64,000 nt of DNA, taken from Thalassospira profundimaris WP0211 (GTDB lineage: Bacteria > Pseudomonadota > Alphaproteobacteria > Rhodospirillales > Thalassospiraceae). Made by a program: the position numbers and the translations under genes. This document shows, one piece after another, positions 63,826 through 64,000 of the stretch; within the stretch, counting starts at the first letter, position 1, and every line of letters starts with the position of its first letter. The stretch spans positions 434,001 through 498,000 of the forward strand of contig NZ_AMRN01000001.1 in the NCBI RefSeq assembly GCF_000300275.1, read 5' to 3'. Under the pieces are notes generated by a model. The model had not been told where the DNA came from, searched no databases, and saw nothing but the letters and a program-made list of their open reading frames with translations.

Positions 63826-64000
63826 GTGCGTAATTCTGTATTGAAACTCTCAGCACTTTGCTCACTCGTCGCTTTGCTCGCTGGCTGTGGCGCAGGCAGC
63901 CAAACTGATTATGACAGCTATCCCGGCTCTGCCCCGGGCGATCAAAGGGTCGGAACCGAAGGAAGAGCTGCGACAAAAGCAGATGTAAAAGAGCGCGGTG
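63826..64000 (+). CDS. Lipoprotein, 3' end outside window
   Basis: Frame opens at GTG 63826 and runs to the window end (58 codons). Signal peptide and lipobox are clear: SALCSLVALLAGC, with lipidated Cys at residue 21. The mature start is GAGSQTDYDSYPGSAPGDQRVG. Divergent from porin 2. Could be a DUF3576-type lipoprotein, but too little is visible to decide. No standard ribosome site is visible before the GTG. Confidence 0.7.
   Translation, partial: MRNSVLKLSALCSLVALLAGCGAGSQTDYDSYPGSAPGDQRVGTEGRAATKADVKERG

Overview
The window looks like the chromosome of an alphaproteobacterium, most likely Rhodospirillales and close to Thalassospira. This is inferred from gene content and order, not from a database search. 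Pointers are the kdsD-lptC-lptA-lptB-rpoN-hpf-ptsN block, hrcA-grpE beside rph-rdgB-hemW, a MaeB-type malic enzyme fused to a phosphotransacetylase domain, and tandem 16-strand porins. Most of the 64 kb is ordinary housekeeping sequence with strong intrinsic terminators.

Layout. 1-7.2 kb: the tail of a BON-domain protein, a SirB1-type protein, adenosine kinase, typA and an AmpG-like permease, all on +. 7.2-16.8 kb: a long - strand block for envelope biogenesis and regulation (ptsN, hpf, rpoN, lptB, lptA, lptC, kdsD, RNase D, O-antigen ligase, glycosyltransferase). 16.9-22.9 kb: a 6.0 kb integrative element in the 3' end of tRNA-Leu(CAG). It is bounded by 20-bp direct repeats and carries a tyrosine integrase, a 5'-truncated kinase-like remnant, a small HTH protein and a solitary type I restriction HsdR-like nuclease-helicase. 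23.1-28.8 kb: hemW, rdgB, rph, hrcA, grpE, sirtuin. 28.8-36.4 kb: an ArsR-type regulator divergent from two ferredoxin-fold genes, a DMT exporter divergent from a LysR regulator, a glycosyltransferase, ppa, a macrodomain protein, an L,D-transpeptidase and a DUF2333 protein. 36.8-44.6 kb: an NfuA-like Fe-S protein, a Bax-like glucosaminidase, a lipoprotein, a membrane protein, maeB and two small genes. 44.8-53.7 kb: mutS, glnD, murJ, trpS. 53.7-64 kb: an Ala/Gln-rich protein of unknown function, ribA, an orphan OmpR-type regulator, yggS, a ThiE-like protein, a GT9-type glycosyltransferase, two paralogous porins and the start of a lipoprotein gene.

The most unusual signal is a pair of elements of about 270 bp (36524-36793 on +, 56819-57089 on -). 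They share one elaborate nested-hairpin architecture. Loops and linkers are conserved, but at least four stems differ in sequence between copies while staying paired. This double-sided covariation implies selection on a folded RNA or single-stranded DNA and is not explained by any annotated gene. Other points of interest are the island with swapped tRNA terminators and paired arm-type sites, a likely AUC start for the SirB1 gene, and several operator-like palindromes.
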